Shown: in pieces, positions 5,314-12,713 of the stretch
How positions within the stretch are numbered: the stretch's first letter is position 1
Layout of the letters: the number at the start of each line of letters is the position of its first letter
Source of the DNA: an uncultured Lachnospiraceae bacterium
GTDB lineage: Bacteria > Bacillota > Clostridia > Lachnospirales > Lachnospiraceae
DNA: 12,713 nucleotides
Direction: 5' to 3'
Assembly: GCA_910588885.1 (NCBI GenBank)
Contig: CAJUSQ010000074.1
Span: 1 to 12,713 of the forward strand
Translations under genes and position numbers: made by a program
The notes under the pieces: model-generated
The model's input: the letters and a program-made list of their open reading frames with translations, nothing else
Told to the model about the DNA's origin: nothing
Databases searched by the model: none

Positions 5314-5676
5314 ATGGCAGAAATTCAGCTGGGGGCCATTGAGGCCCGTTTTGCGGATCTGATTTGGGAACGGGAGCCGGTAACGTCTTCCGAGCTGGTA
5401 AAGCTGGCGGCGGAGGCGTTTACCTGGAAGCGGACAACCACGCATACGGTTTTAAAACGGCTCTGTGAAAAGGGGTTGTTTGAAAACAACAAGGGGGTTG
5501 TGACCTCCGTGATTTCCCGTTCCCGGTTTTACTCTATGCAGAGCAGGAAATTTGTGGAGGAGACCTTTGACGGATCTTTGCCCGCTTTTTTTGCCGCATT
5601 TACACAAAATAACCGCTTAACAGAGGAAGAAGCGGAAGAAATTATGGAGATGATTGACCGGGCAAAGGAGGGGTAA
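5314..5676 (+). CDS. BlaI/MecI/CopY-family transcriptional repressor
   Basis: This 120-residue repressor has the length and order of BlaI/MecI: an N-terminal winged helix (about 5-75) and a C-terminal dimerisation tail. The N-terminus MAEIQLGAIEARFADLIW matches the family. WKRTTTHTVLKRLCEKGL is the DNA-recognition helix followed by the wing. I chose ATG 5314 because GGGAGGG (5301-5307) abuts the ATG at 5308 with no spacing, but is 6 nt from 5314. The upstream ATG would add only MY. Three operators of the BlaI/MecI dyad type precede it, so it should repress its own operon. The adjacent M56 protease starts 2 bp after its stop, and by analogy with BlaR1 would cause its cleavage when a signal arrives. 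No beta-lactamase or PBP2a gene is nearby, so a beta-lactam role is not supported. Confidence 0.9.
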   Translation: MAEIQLGAIEARFADLIWEREPVTSSELVKLAAEAFTWKRTTTHTVLKRLCEKGLFENNKGVVTSVISRSRFYSMQSRKFVEETFDGSLPAFFAAFTQNNRLTEEEAEEIMEMIDRAKEG

Positions 5677-5678
5677 AT

Positions 5679-7730
5679 ATGGATGGTGTTTTTTTGAAGC
5701 TTTTGAATATGAGTATGGCAGCGGGGTGGCTGATTTTGGCCGCAATAGTTGTCCGTCTTTTTTTGAAAAAAGCGCCGAAATGGATCTCCTGCGCCCTTTG
5801 GGGAATTGTGGCCTTCCGTCTGATCTGTCCGTTTTCTTTGGAAAGCCCTCTAAGCCTGATTCCAAGCCAGGAATTTTTAAGTGCCGAAACCGTGAGGTTT
5901 TCCCGGGAACCGGCCATCGACAGCGGGATTTCTTATATGGATGCGGCGGTGAATCCGGCTCTTGGGAAAAGTTTCGCCCCGATGCCCGGCGCCAGCGTCA
6001 ATCCTTTGCAGGTCTGGATGTTTTTTGCAGGAATTCTTTGGGGGATCGGGCTGGCAGGTATGATAAGCTATGCCCTGGCCAGTGCCTGGTGGATGCGGCG
6101 GAGGATGAGGGAGGCCGTGGCTTTGCAGGAACAGGTCTTTCTTTGCGACCAGGCAGCCTCTCCTTTTATTCTGGGAATTGTCCGTCCCCGGATTTATCTG
6201 CCCTCCGGGATGGAAGAAGCCCTGAGGGTTCCGGTGTTGGCCCATGAGCGGGCCCACCTGGCGCGTAAGGATCACTGGTGGAAGCCCTTGGCGTATCTGC
6301 TGCTGTCCGTATATTGGTTTCATCCGTTGGTGTGGGCGGGGTACCTGTTGTTTTGCAGGGATTTGGAACTGGCCTGTGATGAAAAAGTGATCCGGGCCAT
6401 GGGCTTGGAGGAACGGAAAGCGTATTCCCGGGCCCTGGTAGCCTGCAGCCTGAAAAAGCGGATCGTGCCTGCCTGTCCGTTGGCCTTCGGGGAGGTGGGG
6501 ATTCGGGAACGGGTAAAAAAAATCCTGCATTACAAAAAGCCGGGCGTGTGGATTGTCCTGGCGGCGGCAGCGGCCTGCATCCTGATGGCGGTATGCTTTT
6601 TGACAAATCCGAAAAAAAAGGGGTTTGATATTGGAATCCGGATTCCACCGGGCAAAGAGAGCGGATTTTATTTTTCCGACACGGAAATTTCCCCCAGAAG
6701 AAACCATGTAACCTTGTCCGCCGGACAGGGCCTGGGTGATACGGAGGTGCTTTTGCAGCCGGTGGAAACGAAGGCGGAACGGGAATACCGGCCGGAATAC
6801 CTGACGCCGGGAATGCCGGTAGTGCTGGAAGTGGAAAAGGGCGGATGGTACCGGGTTGGGGTCAACATGGGCAATTCGACGGAGGAAGAAATCCAGGTGC
6901 TGGTACATGTGGAGGATGTGGAAGTACGGATTGAGGATCGGAGTGCCGAAAGCGGTAACGAAGCCGGTCCGGATGGTACCAATGTGCCGGGAGAAGGGGA
7001 TCAGGATGTTGGAAGCGGTGATGGAGCCGATACAGATGTATCAACGGAAGGGGATTGGCAGGCTGCGGTTCGGACCGCGATTTTGGAAGAAAATTACTCC
7101 GGCCGTCAGGCCGATTCGGATGTTGCCTGCTGTGACTTTGTGTGCCTGGCAACGGTACCGGATGTGTCGGAACCGGAGGGGGAAGTTTCCAAAGTTACTT
7201 ATTATGGATGGGCCTTGTATGAGGCATACCGGATTTCTAAGGAAGGAATGGACTGTACGGCAGGCAGCCATTTGCCGGTGGCGCTGACCTTTGAACAGGA
7301 AGAAGGAAACTGGCAGTTGACGGATTATTGGAAGCCCCGGGAAGGTAGTTATTTTGAACCGGATGTCCGGGAAAAATTTCCGGCCACTATCGCGGAGGAA
7401 GGCATTCACAGCCAGAAGTACGTGCTGCTGCAAAAACAAAGCTGTTATCGCCAAGCCGCAGCATACAGCGGGCTGGATACGGATGCAGTCATAAAGGGGC
7501 TTTTGGATACGATTTGTGAGGAACCCCTGCCTTCTTCCAATCCCCGGGATTACATTGACGCCCATATCGGGGAATACCGGGAACTGTTGTTTTATGGCAG
7601 CTACACTCTGGAATATGGGAAAACACATGTTCGAGAACAGGGGGAGGCGGATCTTGCCAGTGCCGTATTGTCCCTGGCCTGCCAGGAGCTTTCCGGGCAG
7701 GAAGAAACGGTTTCAGTGCCCCTCAAATGA
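5679..7730 (+). CDS. BlaR1-like M56 membrane metallopeptidase with non-PBP sensor region
   Basis: This 683-residue membrane protein is the sensor-protease partner of the BlaI-type repressor. Hydrophobic segments lie at about 10-28, 36-51, 112-132 and 290-307. The cytosolic zinc protease core carries HERAH (H189-H193, HExxH) and the downstream ELACDE with E230 and D234, as in M56/BlaR1 peptidases. Outside the last segment, residues about 310-418 look beta-rich (AGQGLGDTEV, YLTPGMPVVLEVEKGGW). An acidic Gly/Ser/Asp linker follows (about 419-459), then a final domain of about 220 residues. True BlaR1/MecR1 end in a penicillin-binding domain with SxxK, SxN and KTG; I cannot see these here, so the ligand is unknown. 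Similar tails occur in other Lachnospiraceae M56 proteins as I recall. AAGGAGGGG in the blaI-like 3' end serves as ribosome site, implying coupled translation. Confidence 0.88.
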   Translation: MDGVFLKLLNMSMAAGWLILAAIVVRLFLKKAPKWISCALWGIVAFRLICPFSLESPLSLIPSQEFLSAETVRFSREPAIDSGISYMDAAVNPALGKSFAPMPGASVNPLQVWMFFAGILWGIGLAGMISYALASAWWMRRRMREAVALQEQVFLCDQAASPFILGIVRPRIYLPSGMEEALRVPVLAHERAHLARKDHWWKPLAYLLLSVYWFHPLVWAGYLLFCRDLELACDEKVIRAMGLEERKAYSRALVACSLKKRIVPACPLAFGEVGIRERVKKILHYKKPGVWIVLAAAAACILMAVCFLTNPKKKGFDIGIRIPPGKESGFYFSDTEISPRRNHVTLSAGQGLGDTEVLLQPVETKAEREYRPEYLTPGMPVVLEVEKGGWYRVGVNMGNSTEEEIQVLVHVEDVEVRIEDRSAESGNEAGPDGTNVPGEGDQDVGSGDGADTDVSTEGDWQAAVRTAILEENYSGRQADSDVACCDFVCLATVPDVSEPEGEVSKVTYYGWALYEAYRISKEGMDCTAGSHLPVALTFEQEEGNWQLTDYWKPREGSYFEPDVREKFPATIAEEGIHSQKYVLLQKQSCYRQAAAYSGLDTDAVIKGLLDTICEEPLPSSNPRDYIDAHIGEYRELLFYGSYTLEYGKTHVREQGEADLASAVLSLACQELSGQEETVSVPLK

Positions 7731-7734
7731 TGCC

Positions 7735-7763
7735 TTGCGGATATCGGTTTCATAGGATACAAT
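7735..7763 (+). promoter_or_regulatory. Promoter of the GNAT gene
   Basis: TTGCGG (7735-7740) and TACAAT (7758-7763) are separated by 17 bp, about 60 nt before the acetyltransferase start. This suggests the gene is transcribed separately from the preceding M56 gene. No terminator is visible between them, so read-through is possible. Confidence 0.55.
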
Positions 7764-7823
7764 AATTACAAACGAAATTTTTTATCTATAAAACAACGGA
7801 AAACCAACAGGAGGATATAGAGG

Positions 7824-8600
7824 ATGCTTGCGGAGGAATTATTACGTATCGCGATGGAACAATCTGCGGAAGACATGAACTGCCAATGGGAAGATTTTTT
7901 AAATCATCAGAATGTCCTGGTTCCGTTCCGGCTTGGAAAAAATGCAAGGAAATATTTGAAGGAACCCATCCTTGCAAATTTTGTTTCGTATGGGAGCAAT
8001 GTGGTGGCTGCAGCCACCGATGATGTGAAGGAGATTGTCACGGAATATATGGACCGGTATGAGTTTTACCACCTTTTTGAAACGCCGAATATGCATTGGC
8101 TGGATGACCGGCTGGCCGGGAAGGGATACAGGATCTGCTTTATGGCAGAATATTATCTGCCCGATCTTGACAGGCTTCGTACCATCTCCTGCGGATACGA
8201 GTTGCGGATTCTTGGGCAGCAGGATTTTGAAAATCTGTATCTGCCGGAATGGGGCAATGCGCTGTGCAAAGAAAGAAAGCATTTGGATGTGCTTGGCGTC
8301 GGGGCTTATGAAAACGGAAAATTAGTCGGGCTTGCAGGCTGTTCGGCTGATTGCGAAAAGATGTGGCAGATTGGGGTGGATGTGCTGCCGGAATACAGAA
8401 GGAATGGAATTGCCTGTGCGCTTACCAGCAGGCTGGCCCATGAAATACTGGACAGAGGGAAGATTCCCTTTTACTGCTCTGCATGGTCTAATATCCGTTC
8501 GGTAAAAAATGCCATAAAGAGCGGCTTTATCCCCACATGGGTAGAGATGGCAGTAAAGCCGGATACGGTTGTGAATGAGATAAACGAAGAATTGAAATGA
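7824..8600 (+). CDS. GNAT family N-acetyltransferase
   Basis: This 258-residue cytosolic protein transfers an acetyl group from acetyl-CoA to an amine substrate that cannot be predicted. The GNAT core is in the C-terminal half. IGVDVLPEYRRNGIACAL (about 183-200) is motif A, with RRNGIA as the pyrophosphate-binding loop. It is preceded by the strand GAYENGKLVGLAGCSAD and followed by SAWSNIRSVKNAIKSGF, the usual final helix and strand. Residues 1-120 form an additional N-terminal region (about 100 residues longer than a minimal GNAT) that may hold a degenerate second GNAT fold. GGAGG in the leader supports the ATG. It has its own promoter and ends at a strong hairpin. No neighbouring gene suggests its substrate. 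Confidence 0.88.
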   Translation: MLAEELLRIAMEQSAEDMNCQWEDFLNHQNVLVPFRLGKNARKYLKEPILANFVSYGSNVVAAATDDVKEIVTEYMDRYEFYHLFETPNMHWLDDRLAGKGYRICFMAEYYLPDLDRLRTISCGYELRILGQQDFENLYLPEWGNALCKERKHLDVLGVGAYENGKLVGLAGCSADCEKMWQIGVDVLPEYRRNGIACALTSRLAHEILDRGKIPFYCSAWSNIRSVKNAIKSGFIPTWVEMAVKPDTVVNEINEELK

Positions 8601-8639
8601 CATGCCTGACCGGGTGACTGCCGCGGCAGCATAGGCCGA

Positions 8640-8681
8640 AACATCCCGGGAATCCCTTCCGAAAGGGATTCCCGGGATGTT
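8640..8681. terminator. 19-bp hairpin between convergent genes
   Basis: A perfect 19-bp stem (8640-8658 with 8663-8681; core ACATCCCGGGAATCCCTT) with the 4-nt loop CCGA lies between the GNAT stop and the typA stop. Its symmetry and position suggest a bidirectional terminator for both genes. Neither side has a good T-run, only TT or TTTC, so its efficiency is uncertain. Confidence 0.65.
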
Positions 8682-8693
8682 CTGATCCGGAAT

Positions 8694-10520
8694 TTATTTC
8701 CGCTGGGAACGTTTCCGCATGGTGGGATCCAAAATCTTTTTGCGGATCCGCAGGCTCTTGGGAGTGATTTCCAGTAGCTCGTCCGTGTCGATGAATTCCA
8801 ATGCCTGCTCCAGGCTTAAGATCTTTGGGGGCGTCAAGGTCAGGGCTTCGTCGGCACTGGAAGAACGTGTGTTCGTTAAATGCTTTTTCTTGCAGACATT
8901 TAATTCGATATCTTCCGGCTTCGCACACTGGCCGATCACCATGCCGGAGTAGACCCGCTCTCCCGGGCCGATGAAGAGGGTTCCCCGGTCCTGGGCGCTG
9001 AATAAACCGTAGGTTACGGATTCCCCCGCTTCGAAAGCAATCAGGGAGCCTTGCTTCCGGTACTGGATATCGCCTTTATAAGGGGCGTAGCCGTTGTAAA
9101 TCGTGTTGATAATGCCGTTTCCTTTGGTGTCGGTTAAAAATTCGCCCCGGTACCCGATCAGGCCCCGGGATGGGATTTCAAATTCCAGGCGGGTATAGCC
9201 GCCGCTGATGCTGCCCATGTTCTGAAGGGTGCCCTTCCGCTGACTGAGCTTTTCGATGACGCTGCCGGAAAATTCGTCGGGCACGTCCACGTAAGCCAGC
9301 TCCATCGGCTCCGTTTTATGGCCGCTTTCATCGGTATGGTACAGGACCTCTGCCTTGCTGACGGCAAATTCATAACCTTCCCGGCGCATATTTTCAATCA
9401 GGACGGACAGATGCAGTTCTCCCCGGCCGGAAACCTTGTAGCTGTCGGCGTTTTCCGTTTCCTCCACCCGAAGGCTGACGTCGGTATTCAGCTCCCGGAA
9501 CAGGCGGTCACGAATGTGGCGGCTGGTTACGTATTTTCCTTCCTGCCCGGCCAGGGGGCTGTCGTTGACCATAAAATTCATGGCAATGGTAGGCTCGGAA
9601 ATCTTCTGGAAGGGGATGGGGGCCGGGTTTTCCGGGTCGCAGATGGTATCCCCGATATGGATATCCGCAATACCGGAAATGGCTACGATGGAGCCGATTT
9701 TGGCTTCCGCAACGTCCACCTTGTTCAGGCCGTCAAATTCATACATCTTGCTGATGCGTACCTTTTTTTTCTTCTCCGGCTCGTGGGCGTTTACCACCAC
9801 TGCGTCCTGATTGATTTTCAGGCAGCCGTTGTCCACCTTTCCCACACCGATACGTCCTACGTATTCATTATAATCAATGGTGCTGATTAAAACCTGGGTG
9901 CTGGCGTCCGGATCTCCTTCGGGAGCCGGGATGTAGTTGACAATTGTCTCAAACAGCGCCGTCATATCCTTCGGTTCCTCGGTCAGGTCCGTCATGGCAT
10001 AGCCGCCCTTGGCGGAAGCGTAAATAAAGGGGCAGTCCAGCTGCTCGTCGGAAGCGTCCAGATCCATAAAAAGCTCCAGCACTTCGTCAATCACTTCCTC
10101 GGGACGTGCTTCGGGACGGTCGATTTTGTTAATGCAGACAATGACCGGAAGATCCAGATCCAATGCTTTCATCAGTACGAATTTTGTCTGGGGCATGGCG
10201 CCTTCAAAGGCATCCACCACCAGCACGACGCCGTTTACCATTTTTAAGACACGTTCCACCTCCCCGCCGAAATCTGCGTGGCCCGGAGTGTCGATAATGT
10301 TGATTTTTACATCTTTATAAAATACGGCGGTATTTTTGGACAAAATGGTAATGCCCCGTTCCCGCTCGATATCGTTGGAGTCCATTACCCGTTCCTGTAC
10401 ATCCTGGTTTGCCCGGAATACGCCGCTTTGCTTTAACAGCTCATCCACCAGTGTGGTTTTGCCATGATCTACATGGGCGATAATCGCAATGTTGCGGACA
10501 TCCTCTCTCTTGGTAATCAT
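8694..10520 (-). CDS. typA: Ribosome-associated GTPase TypA/BipA
   Basis: This 608-residue translational GTPase of the EF-G-like class binds the ribosome and helps 50S assembly and stress or cold adaptation. GTPase motifs are clear: G1 AHVDHGKT (15-22), G2 around RGITI (55-59), G3 DTPGHADFGGEV (77-88), G4 NKID (131-134), and G5 near ASAK. They are followed by EF-Tu domain II-like, EF-G domain V-like and the TypA-specific C-terminal region. Length fits the family (about 605-615). I chose the ATG at 10520 because it is preceded by GAAGGA with 7-nt spacing and begins with MITKREDVRNIAIIAH, the usual TypA start. The open frame extends 18 codons further without a better site. A minus-strand promoter lies at 10637-10664, leaving a leader of about 110 nt. 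Confidence 0.97.
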   Translation of the reverse strand: MITKREDVRNIAIIAHVDHGKTTLVDELLKQSGVFRANQDVQERVMDSNDIERERGITILSKNTAVFYKDVKINIIDTPGHADFGGEVERVLKMVNGVVLVVDAFEGAMPQTKFVLMKALDLDLPVIVCINKIDRPEARPEEVIDEVLELFMDLDASDEQLDCPFIYASAKGGYAMTDLTEEPKDMTALFETIVNYIPAPEGDPDASTQVLISTIDYNEYVGRIGVGKVDNGCLKINQDAVVVNAHEPEKKKKVRISKMYEFDGLNKVDVAEAKIGSIVAISGIADIHIGDTICDPENPAPIPFQKISEPTIAMNFMVNDSPLAGQEGKYVTSRHIRDRLFRELNTDVSLRVEETENADSYKVSGRGELHLSVLIENMRREGYEFAVSKAEVLYHTDESGHKTEPMELAYVDVPDEFSGSVIEKLSQRKGTLQNMGSISGGYTRLEFEIPSRGLIGYRGEFLTDTKGNGIINTIYNGYAPYKGDIQYRKQGSLIAFEAGESVTYGLFSAQDRGTLFIGPGERVYSGMVIGQCAKPEDIELNVCKKKHLTNTRSSSADEALTLTPPKILSLEQALEFIDTDELLEITPKSLRIRKKILDPTMRKRSQRK

Positions 10521-10636
10521 AAATATATCCTTCTTTCTTTCACGGTATCCTGTCTTTCGATCCGGCCGGGCCAAAGGGGAATCCGGCCTGTTTTAGATGC
10601 GCGTACGCCTTGGACGGCGCAGTATCACATCTTTCG

Positions 10637-10664
10637 ATTATATCATAAAAAACGGATTTGGCAA
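10637..10664 (-). promoter_or_regulatory. Promoter of typA
   Basis: On the minus strand, TTGCCA (10659-10664) and a perfect TATAAT (10637-10642) are separated by 16 bp, and the -10 is extended by TGA. The leader of about 110 nt towards typA holds a short GC-rich inverted pair (GGCCGG 10564-10569, CCGGCC 10583-10588). I recognise no riboswitch class in it. Confidence 0.7.
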
Positions 10665-10715
10665 GAAATTTCTTGTTTGCGGTGATAGGAAGCGGAAACC
10701 CATAGAAAAAACTGG

Positions 10716-10744
10716 TTGAAAACCTGGCCGTTGTATGGTACAAT
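10716..10744 (+). promoter_or_regulatory. Promoter of secG (and possibly rnr)
   Basis: TTGAAA (10716-10721) and TACAAT (10739-10744) are 17 bp apart, with an extended TGG before the -10. It is divergent from the typA promoter, with about 50 bp between the two -35 elements. Confidence 0.7.
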
Positions 10745-10785
10745 GTCATAAGTTGTGAAAATATTGCCTTGGGAGGTGCGAAGAG

Positions 10786-11025
10786 ATGGCAGTTTTGAAG
10801 ACGATTTTAACCGTTATTTTTATTATAATCTGTATTGCATTGACAGTAGTTGTATTGATGCAGGAAGGGAAGCAGCAGGGCCTTGGTTCTATCGGCGGTA
10901 TGGCGGATACCTACTGGGGCAAGAATAAGGGCCGTTCCATGGAAGGGATTCTGGTGAAGGCCACGACCGCAATGGTAGTACTGTTTATGGTGCTTTCCGC
11001 CGTATTAAGTATCGGAAGTTTTTAA
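10786..11025 (+). CDS. secG: Protein translocase subunit SecG
   Basis: This 79-residue integral membrane protein is the small subunit of the SecYEG translocon and assists SecA-driven export. Two hydrophobic segments (about 3-24 and 58-77) flank the conserved cytosolic loop with QEGKQQGLGSIGG and TYWGKNKGRS. Both the length and the loop are typical for Firmicutes SecG. GGGAGGTG lies upstream of the ATG. It precedes rnr, a common Firmicutes order (secG-rnr-smpB); a hairpin lies between the two genes. Confidence 0.95.
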   Translation: MAVLKTILTVIFIIICIALTVVVLMQEGKQQGLGSIGGMADTYWGKNKGRSMEGILVKATTAMVVLFMVLSAVLSIGSF

Positions 11026-11032
11026 GACGAAA

Positions 11033-11062
11033 AAAGCTGTCGAATGTATGTTCGGCAGCTTT
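11033..11062 (+). terminator. Hairpin between secG and rnr, possible weak terminator
   Basis: AAAGCTGTCGAA (11033-11044) pairs with TTCGGCAGCTTT (11051-11062) through 12 pairs including one G-T, with a 6-nt loop. The trailing sequence TTTCGTGC is only weakly T-rich. It may partly terminate after secG and let some transcription continue into rnr. No separate rnr promoter was evident. Confidence 0.5.
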
Positions 11063-11119
11063 CGTGCATTCTGGCGATTTTTGAAAGAAGTAAAAAAAGA
11101 AAGAATTTTGAGGAAAAGG

Positions 11120-12713
11120 ATGAAACAGGATAATTTTGAACAGAGAAAAAAGAAGATTTACGGCCTGATCTGCGATGATTTGTATGTCCCTATGAAAATT
11201 AAGGAGATTGCGATCCTATTGGATATTCCCAAAAGCAGCCGTGAGGAGCTTCAGGAAGTGCTGGACGCTTTGGTGGCGGAAGGGAAAGTGGAGATTTCCA
11301 AGAAGGGAAAGTATTCCAAGGCAAAAGCGAAGCTGATTGCCGGAAGGTTTATCGGGAATGTACGGGGCTTTGGATTTGTAGAGCCGGAGGAAGGCGAGGA
11401 TCTTTACATTCCGGAGCACCAGATGAACGGTGCGATGCATGGCGACCAGGTTTTGGCCGCGCTGTCGGCGGAGAAGACCGGAAGACGCCGGGAAGGCAGC
11501 ATTGTGAAAATTATCACAAGGGCTACGAAACAGCTGGTAGGCACTTTTCAGAAGAATAAGAGTTACGGCTTTGTGATTCCGGATAACCAGAAGTTCGGGC
11601 AGGATCTGTTTATTCCCCTGGAGCGGGCCAAGGGAGCGGTATCCGGCCATAAGGTAGTGGCGGAAATTACGGATTACGGGAAGAAGAACCGGAAGCCGGA
11701 AGGGAAGATTATAGAAATCATCGGCCATATCAACGACCCCGGCACGGATATCCTGTCCATTGTGAAGGGATATGAGCTGCCCATGGAATTTCCGGAAAAG
11801 GTGCTGCGCCAGGCCGAAACTGTGGCCAAGCCGGTAAGCGCTGCAGATTTGCAGGGGCGGAAGGATCTCCGGAGCTGGCAGACCGTTACCATTGACGGGG
11901 AGGACGCCAAGGATCTGGACGATGCGATCACCCTTGGGATGGAAGGCGGGGATTACCTGCTGGGCGTCCACATTGCGGACGTAACCAACTATGTACAGGA
12001 AGGCAGCGCCCTGGACGGGGAAGCCCTTCGAAGGGGAACCAGCGTCTACCTGGTAGACCGGGTGATTCCCATGCTGCCCCATACCCTGTCCAACGGCATT
12101 TGTTCCCTGAATGAAGGGGAAGACCGCCTGGCGCTAAGCTGTATTATGCGCATTGACAAGAAGGGCGGTATCGTGGGCCACGAGATTGCGGAAACGGTGA
12201 TCCGGGTAGACCGGCGCATGAGCTATACCAGCGTAAAAAAGATTTTAACCGACCGGGAAGAACAGGAAATGGAGAAGTACCGGGAGCTGGTTCCCATGTT
12301 TGTACGTATGGAGGAGCTGGCGGCATTGCTTCGGAAAAAGCGGAAGGCCAGAGGCTCCATTGATTTTGATTTTCCCGAAACGAAGATGGTACTGGACGAG
12401 GAAGGGCGTCCCATCGAAATCAAGCCCTATGAGCGGAATGTGGCTACGAAGATCATTGAGGATTTTATGCTGGCGGCCAACGAAACCGTGGCCCAGGACT
12501 TTTTCTGGCAGGAGCTGCCCTTCGTATACCGGACTCACGGGACTCCGGACCCGGAGAAGATCCAGAAGCTTTCCACATTTATCAATAATTTCGGATATAC
12601 CATCAAAATCGGCCGGGAAGAGGTACACCCCAAGGAGCTGCAGAAGCTTTTGGCAAAGATTGAGGATTCTCCCGAGGAAGCCCTAATCAGCCGTCTGACC
12701 CTGCGTTCCATGA
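11120..12713 (+). CDS. rnr: Ribonuclease R, N-terminal part (3' end outside window)
   Basis: The open frame of 531 codons continues past the right edge. RNase R is a processive 3'-5' exoribonuclease of the RNB family that degrades structured RNA and takes part in trans-translation quality control with SmpB and tmRNA. Domains are in family order: an N-terminal winged-helix segment (about 8-66), cold-shock RNA-binding domains at about 72-115 (VRGFGFVEP) and 139-190 (KSYGFVIP), and the RNB catalytic domain beginning near 245. The catalytic Mg2+-binding motif is DGEDAKDLDDAI (259-270), with the expected aspartates D259, D262 (motif D), D265, D267 and D268. The missing part would be the rest of RNB and the S1 domain. 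GAGGAAAAGG supports the ATG at 11120; an in-frame TTG 12 nt earlier is less likely. smpB would be expected next. Confidence 0.95.
   Translation, partial: MKQDNFEQRKKKIYGLICDDLYVPMKIKEIAILLDIPKSSREELQEVLDALVAEGKVEISKKGKYSKAKAKLIAGRFIGNVRGFGFVEPEEGEDLYIPEHQMNGAMHGDQVLAALSAEKTGRRREGSIVKIITRATKQLVGTFQKNKSYGFVIPDNQKFGQDLFIPLERAKGAVSGHKVVAEITDYGKKNRKPEGKIIEIIGHINDPGTDILSIVKGYELPMEFPEKVLRQAETVAKPVSAADLQGRKDLRSWQTVTIDGEDAKDLDDAITLGMEGGDYLLGVHIADVTNYVQEGSALDGEALRRGTSVYLVDRVIPMLPHTLSNGICSLNEGEDRLALSCIMRIDKKGGIVGHEIAETVIRVDRRMSYTSVKKILTDREEQEMEKYRELVPMFVRMEELAALLRKKRKARGSIDFDFPETKMVLDEEGRPIEIKPYERNVATKIIEDFMLAANETVAQDFFWQELPFVYRTHGTPDPEKIQKLSTFINNFGYTIKIGREEVHPKELQKLLAKIEDSPEEALISRLTLRSM

Noticed and set aside
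5877..6908. 343-codon open frame on the minus strand opposite the M56 gene
   Set aside because: It is antisense to a protein with clear M56 motifs, rich in Pro/His/Gln/Arg as expected for a shadow frame in GC-rich DNA, and has no family resemblance.
5191..7730. Beta-lactam resistance operon (bla/mec)
   Set aside because: The regulator pair and dyad operators are of that type, but no beta-lactamase or PBP gene is present and the sensor lacks penicillin-binding motifs.
10521..10636. Riboswitch or structured leader in front of typA
   Set aside because: The leader has only a 6-bp GC-rich pairing and a short palindrome. No conserved riboswitch core or terminator/antiterminator arrangement could be read.
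11216..12082. 288-codon minus-strand open frame
   Set aside because: It lies opposite rnr, whose domain order and catalytic motif are unmistakable. The antisense frame has no recognisable domain.

Overview
The window looks like chromosomal DNA of a Gram-positive Bacillota, most likely a Lachnospiraceae-type Clostridia. This rests on strong purine-rich Shine-Dalgarno sites, consensus SigA-type promoters, a lipobox-type sugar-binding protein, a BlaI/BlaR1-type pair, and the Firmicutes pairing of secG with rnr. The assignment is inference from gene style and order; there is no rRNA or other phylogenetic marker. No tRNA, rRNA, CRISPR array, insertion sequence or phage gene was seen.

Layout. (1) 1-1240 is visibly AT-richer than the rest. 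It holds the 3' end of an unrecognised gene and, convergent to it, a radical SAM protein of the spore photoproduct lyase-like group. (2) 1240-3700 is a degraded sugar-utilisation locus. An intact LacI-family repressor is followed by a terminator and then by a promoter whose spacer contains a perfect 14-bp operator, of which 12 nt are repeated in the repressor's own promoter. The regulated operon is broken: the N-terminal 186 codons of an ABC sugar-binding lipoprotein run straight into the C-terminal 144 codons of a GH65 glycoside phosphorylase, out of frame. The permeases and most of the phosphorylase expected between them are missing. (3) 3745-5123 holds a TetR-family regulator with a consensus promoter and a 39-bp inverted repeat on its -10, followed by a flavodoxin-domain protein. 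(4) 5190-7730 is a BlaI-type repressor and BlaR1-type M56 membrane metalloprotease pair, preceded by three operators spaced exactly 29 bp apart. The protease lacks a visible penicillin-binding domain, so its signal is unknown. (5) 7735-8681 is a GNAT acetyltransferase with its own promoter, ending in a 19-bp hairpin shared with the convergent next gene. (6) 8694-12713 is core genome: typA/bipA on the minus strand, and divergently secG and the 5' part of rnr (RNase R), which runs off the right edge.

Three successive loci each carry a regulator with a visible operator: LacI with a CG-centred palindrome, TetR with a 17-5-17 inverted repeat, and BlaI with triple dyads. No new defence or mobile system is evident. 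The most interesting items are the collapsed sugar operon under still-intact control sites and the BlaR1-like sensor of unknown ligand with its phased triple operator.
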